Positions 60,846 through 64,000 of a DNA stretch of 64,000 bases are shown in pieces. The notes under the pieces are model-generated. The model saw only the letters and a program-made list of their open reading frames with translations. It had not been told where the DNA came from and ran no database searches. Source of the stretch: Prochlorococcus sp. AG-363-K07 (GTDB lineage: Bacteria > Cyanobacteriota > Cyanobacteriia > PCC-6307 > Cyanobiaceae). The position numbers were made by a program, and so were the translations under genes. The stretch is from the NCBI GenBank assembly GCA_003280225.1, contig QCFO01000001.1, positions 62,001-126,000 on the forward strand, in the 5' to 3' direction. The stretch's first letter is position 1; each line of letters begins with the position of its first letter.

Positions 60846-61583
60846 TTGGTTCAGTCCACTCCCAGACCTGATCTACCTCTGGCTTCTCGCCTTCAGCAGG
60901 ATCTTAAGAATGACTTGATTGCGGGATTACTTGTGGTAATTCCGTTGGCTACGACAATTTGGCTTTCTACTGTGGTGAGCCGATTTGTTTTGGCTTTCCT
61001 CACTTCTATTCCTAAACAATTAAATCCATTTATTACTCTTAACCCTCTATTGCAGGATCTTATCAATCTCGCATTAGGTCTTACGGTTCCTTTGTTGGGA
61101 ATACTACTAATTGGCTTGATGGCTAGAAATTTTGTAGGCCGTTGGTTGTTGGAGTTTGGTGAAGGTACTCTTTCTCGTATTCCTTTGGCTGGTTCTGTAT
61201 ATAAAATCCTTAAGCAATTGTTAGAGACTTTTCTACGAGATAATTCAACACGCTTTCGCAGGGTGGTATTGGTTGAATATCCTAGGGAGGGTTTGTTTAG
61301 TGTTGGTTTTGTGACAGGATTAGTCGGTCCTTCATTGCAACCTGAATTGGATGAAACATTGCTTAGTGTTTTTATTCCAACAGCTCCAAATCCCACAACA
61401 GGTTGGTATACGCTTGTACCAGAGTCTTCTGTGAAGGATCTGAATATCTCAGTTGAAGATGCTTTTAGAACTATTATTTCGGCTGGGATAGTTAACCCAG
61501 ATGATAGAGAAGCACCTGCCAATAGGAGTTTTTCAAGTTTGTTTGCTCAGTTTCGAGCTACCACTGCTTCTTCTCAGAGTTGA
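60846..61583 (+). CDS. DUF502 family membrane protein
   Basis: A 245-residue membrane protein with two hydrophobic segments (about residues 22-52 and 65-95), separated by the ITLNPLLQDL loop. GRWLLEFGEGTLSRIPLAGSVYK and the C-terminal FIPTAPNPTTGWYTLVPE segment are typical of DUF502. The function is not known. The start is TTG 60846; the 229-bp gap before it contains no convincing gene. nusB follows after 23 bases and ftsY after that. Confidence 0.88.
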   Translation: MVQSTPRPDLPLASRLQQDLKNDLIAGLLVVIPLATTIWLSTVVSRFVLAFLTSIPKQLNPFITLNPLLQDLINLALGLTVPLLGILLIGLMARNFVGRWLLEFGEGTLSRIPLAGSVYKILKQLLETFLRDNSTRFRRVVLVEYPREGLFSVGFVTGLVGPSLQPELDETLLSVFIPTAPNPTTGWYTLVPESSVKDLNISVEDAFRTIISAGIVNPDDREAPANRSFSSLFAQFRATTASSQS

Positions 61584-61606
61584 TTGATTCTTTTTAGTTT
61601 TCTTAG

Positions 61607-62245
61607 ATGATGCAGTCCAGATCAGTTACTCGAGAGCTTGCTCTTTTGATTTTGGGTCAAGTATCTGAAACTACTCTTAAGTCTTTGGATTCCATATCTC
61701 TTGAAGAACTATTGAATATTGCATTACAAAGTCTGATAGACCATTGGCGAGAAGGTTTAGACAATTGCGCTGTCAAAATTGAGACGGCACAGGAACATTT
61801 GCTTGAGTCTGAACTGGAAGATTTAAATAAAATATCCATGGACCGTATAAAAGGTCATCTGCGTGATTGTCTACTGGAATCAGAAAGCATTTTGAATGGT
61901 TTGTCTGCAAGCTTGGAATTGCCTCGTTTATTAGCTCTGAGCGATCAACATCAAATACGTTTAGGTGCTTTAAAACGTGTAGCTTTGGTTCTTGAAAAAA
62001 GAAACAGTATTGATACACGTCTTGATGCTGTTATGGAAGGTTGGAGGTTGAAACGTTTGCCTAGAATAGATAGAGATATATTGAGATTAGCTGTTGTCGA
62101 TTTAATGGATTTAAAAGTTCCTATTGCTGTTGCTTGTAATGAAGCAGTTGGTTTAGCTAATCGATATAGTGATGATCAAGGACGTCGTATGATTAATGGT
62201 ATTCTGCGAAGATTGCAGAACTCTCTGCATGCTTCTACCTTCTAA
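61607..62245 (+). CDS. nusB: Transcription antitermination protein NusB
   Basis: RNA-binding antitermination factor working with NusE (S10) at rRNA operons. The all-helical NusB fold is seen with SRSVTRELALLILGQVS at the N-terminus and DRDILRLAVVDLMDLKVPIAVACNEAV near the C-terminus; an insertion of about 50 residues in the middle makes it longer (212 aa) than typical NusB. A second in-frame ATG follows directly at 61610. The stop overlaps the ftsY start by one base. Confidence 0.92.
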   Translation: MMQSRSVTRELALLILGQVSETTLKSLDSISLEELLNIALQSLIDHWREGLDNCAVKIETAQEHLLESELEDLNKISMDRIKGHLRDCLLESESILNGLSASLELPRLLALSDQHQIRLGALKRVALVLEKRNSIDTRLDAVMEGWRLKRLPRIDRDILRLAVVDLMDLKVPIAVACNEAVGLANRYSDDQGRRMINGILRRLQNSLHASTF

Positions 62246-63561
62246 TGATATACGACGAATTTCAGCGAAAAAAAGTTGATTTAGATTCTTCTAAAGATGT
62301 AAAGGAGAAGTCAGATATTATAGTTCAGCAAGAAGAAAAGATCGCTTCTGAAGATGATTCATTAAGGTGGGCAAGAGAAGCTTTTGCTAAACTTAAAGAA
62401 CAACAAAAACAAGATCAATCTGCTTCTTTAAATGCAGAAAAAAATATTTCTTTAGAACCCAATTTAGACAATCAAATAGATAAATCTGGATTGATTAAAT
62501 CTACGGCATTAACTCCACAAGATTCAATTGTTGAATCAGTTAATATTGAGGATCAAGATCAAGATTTTAAGTGGTCCACAAATTTGTTAAAAGCTCAAGG
62601 TATAAAGAAGGATTCTATTGCTCTGGAGGAACTTGATTGGCTTGGTCGTTTAAGAAGAGGCTTGGAAAAGTCTCGTCAGAATTTTGTTACAGGTTTATTA
62701 GAAAAATTAGGCGACGACCCTCTCACACCAGAAGTTGTTGATGATTTAGAAACCTTGTTACTACGGGCAGATGCTGGTGTAACCGCAACTGATCAAATAC
62801 TTGAAGCGCTGCGATATCGTTTAAATGAAGAAGTTGTGGATGCAAGTGAAGGACTGCGATTTCTCAAAGAAAAACTTTGTGTTGTTTTGGATACTCCTAT
62901 TAAATCTTCAGGGCAGGATCTTTTAGTTCCGGAACGTGGCTCTTTAAATATTTGGCTACTTGTAGGGGTCAATGGAGTTGGGAAAACAACTACTTTGGGT
63001 AAATTGGCTAATCTTGCCGTTCGTAGTGGTTATTCGACTTTGATAGCAGCGGCTGATACTTTTAGAGCCGCTGCTGTGGAACAAGTAAAAGTGTGGGGTG
63101 ATCGAAGTGGTGTTTCAGTGATTTCCAATCCAACTTCGAATGCAGATCCAGCAGCGGTTGTTTTTGATGCTATTGGCGCAGCAAAATCCAAACAGAGTGA
63201 CTTGTTATTGGTAGATACTGCTGGGAGATTGCAGACAAAACATAACTTAATGGAAGAACTTCAAAAGGTTAGAAAGATTATTGATCGTCTTGCTCCTGAA
63301 GCACGAGTCGAATCTCTATTAGTACTTGATTCGAGTCAAGGTCAAAATGGGCTGCGTCAAGCAATGGCTTTTGCCAAATCAGCAAGCTTGACTGGTGTTG
63401 TTATTACAAAATTAGATGGTTCTTCTAGAGGAGGAGTTGCATTGGCTGTAGCTTCAGAAGCAAAATTGCCTATTAGGTTTATTGGGGCTGGTGAAGGTTT
63501 ACGAGATTTAAGGCCCTTTAATAGCTTTGAGTTTGTCGAAGCTCTTTTGGCAACTAGATAA
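62245..63561 (+). CDS. ftsY: Signal recognition particle receptor FtsY
   Basis: GTPase that docks the SRP with ribosomes at the membrane. The first 130 residues are a variable, strongly acidic and Lys/Gln-rich A domain. The NG domain follows, with GVNGVGKTTTLGKLA (P-loop), ADTFRAAAVEQVKVW, VDTAGRLQTK and TKLDGSSRGGVALA. At 438 residues it is of normal length. The ATG overlaps the nusB stop (TAATG), so the two are coupled. It is followed by the rsbU-like gene. Confidence 0.96.
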   Translation: MIYDEFQRKKVDLDSSKDVKEKSDIIVQQEEKIASEDDSLRWAREAFAKLKEQQKQDQSASLNAEKNISLEPNLDNQIDKSGLIKSTALTPQDSIVESVNIEDQDQDFKWSTNLLKAQGIKKDSIALEELDWLGRLRRGLEKSRQNFVTGLLEKLGDDPLTPEVVDDLETLLLRADAGVTATDQILEALRYRLNEEVVDASEGLRFLKEKLCVVLDTPIKSSGQDLLVPERGSLNIWLLVGVNGVGKTTTLGKLANLAVRSGYSTLIAAADTFRAAAVEQVKVWGDRSGVSVISNPTSNADPAAVVFDAIGAAKSKQSDLLLVDTAGRLQTKHNLMEELQKVRKIIDRLAPEARVESLLVLDSSQGQNGLRQAMAFAKSASLTGVVITKLDGSSRGGVALAVASEAKLPIRFIGAGEGLRDLRPFNSFEFVEALLATR

Positions 63562-63623
63562 TTGATTTAAGAGGATTTTTTGTAGATATTTTGCTACGTT
63601 TTTAGGCGTGTAGTGATGATGCG

Positions 63624-64000
63624 GTGAGCACGCAACCACCAAGGCCTCATACATCAGTACCATTTCAAAGTTTTCAGCAATCTCACTCTGCCTCTGAATC
63701 TTGGCGAGATTTGTTGGAGAGTTTATCTACTGAGCAGCGTTCTAATCAGGAGTTATTGGCTTCTTTGGGGTTTGCTTTAAGAAGTTTTACTAATCTTTAT
63801 AGGTTTATTGAGCTGGTTCCCGTTGTTGCTGCTCGATTGGTAGGAGTCGGCGGTGCTTTGTTAGTTCCCTTTAAAGCCGATGGTCGACTTTGGAGAGAAC
63901 AACTTCAAGTTTTGCCTTCTGAGTCGAATCAGGAGCTTATTCGCCAGATGGTTTCTCTTGAAGCAGGTTTAACCCTTGGTTTTGGATCGGATCCAACTCA
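63624..64000 (+). CDS. RsbU-like PP2C phosphatase, 3' truncated
   Basis: An open frame from GTG 63624 runs off the window edge (125 codons visible). It starts with a polar Pro/Ser/Gln-rich region and continues with helical segments such as WRDLLESLSTEQRSNQELLASLGFAL and FIELVPVVAARLVGVGG. That looks like the start of a GAF-type sensory domain. The catalytic PP2C part is beyond the edge, so the phosphatase assignment rests on the conserved genome position after ftsY. Confidence 0.6.
   Translation, partial: MSTQPPRPHTSVPFQSFQQSHSASESWRDLLESLSTEQRSNQELLASLGFALRSFTNLYRFIELVPVVAARLVGVGGALLVPFKADGRLWREQLQVLPSESNQELIRQMVSLEAGLTLGFGSDPT

Noticed and set aside
60893-61522. 209-codon minus-strand frame inside the DUF502 gene
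   Set aside because: Antisense to a recognised membrane protein family; shadow frame.

Overview
The window looks like a low-light-clade Prochlorococcus chromosome, or a very close marine picocyanobacterium. It is AT-rich, densely packed, and has no rRNA, tRNA, IS element or CRISPR that I could find. The gene run on the right (dnaN, PRC-barrel protein, purL, purF, topoisomerase A on the other strand, TPR protein, queG, DUF502, nusB, ftsY, rsbU-like) is the order with which published Prochlorococcus genomes begin. The left part (ppk to thrC) is the matching chromosome end, so the window crosses the probable replication origin at about 49.95-50.34 kb. Nitrite-assimilation genes point to a low-light lineage rather than a minimal high-light one. 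The clade is inferred, not proven.

Layout. 0-8 kb: end of gcvT, aspS, then a tight run pyrG-queE-queC-pabB-pabC (CTP, queuosine and folate precursors) with overlapping stops and starts. 8-16.5 kb: a nitrite-assimilation locus. It holds cobA (siroheme precursor) on the minus strand, a 63-codon ORF, nirA, a 47-codon ORF, a formate/nitrite transporter, and then genes of unclear role (98-aa protein, HEAT-like protein, TrpD-like protein, GNAT, MFS). Three perfect GTA-N8-TAC NtcA motifs lie ahead of the 63-codon ORF and nirA. No nitrate reductase or molybdopterin genes are present here. 16.5-33.6 kb: ppk, a group 2 sigma factor, a phytol-kinase-like protein, DAHP synthase, acnB, a ClC channel, a radical SAM protein, an IctB/O-antigen-ligase-like protein, an FAD oxidoreductase, dnaK, aroE and a Tic20-like protein. 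33.6-49.9 kb: rpsF, argG, a roughly 650-bp gene-poor stretch, small conserved proteins, mraY, purT, sucrose-phosphate synthase, uvrA, recN, an ABC1 kinase, a DUF1400 protein and thrC.

49.95-50.34 kb is the probable oriC, with a cluster of DnaA-box-like 9-mers next to dnaN. Plus-strand composition changes visibly here, from A/C-leaning on the left to T/G-leaning on the right. From 50.3 kb to the end comes dnaN and the run listed above, ending in a truncated rsbU-like gene.

The most interesting part is the nitrite locus. Two unannotated-size small ORFs flank nirA, and the first has its own NtcA motif. This makes it a candidate for a small NtcA-controlled nitrite-reductase partner of the kind known as NirP1 in Synechocystis. 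Other structures of note are a perfect hairpin inside the end of the phytol-kinase-like gene, a hairpin spanning the overlapping stops of rpsF and argG, a radical SAM gene with no good start codon, and a gene-poor stretch that may encode a structured RNA.
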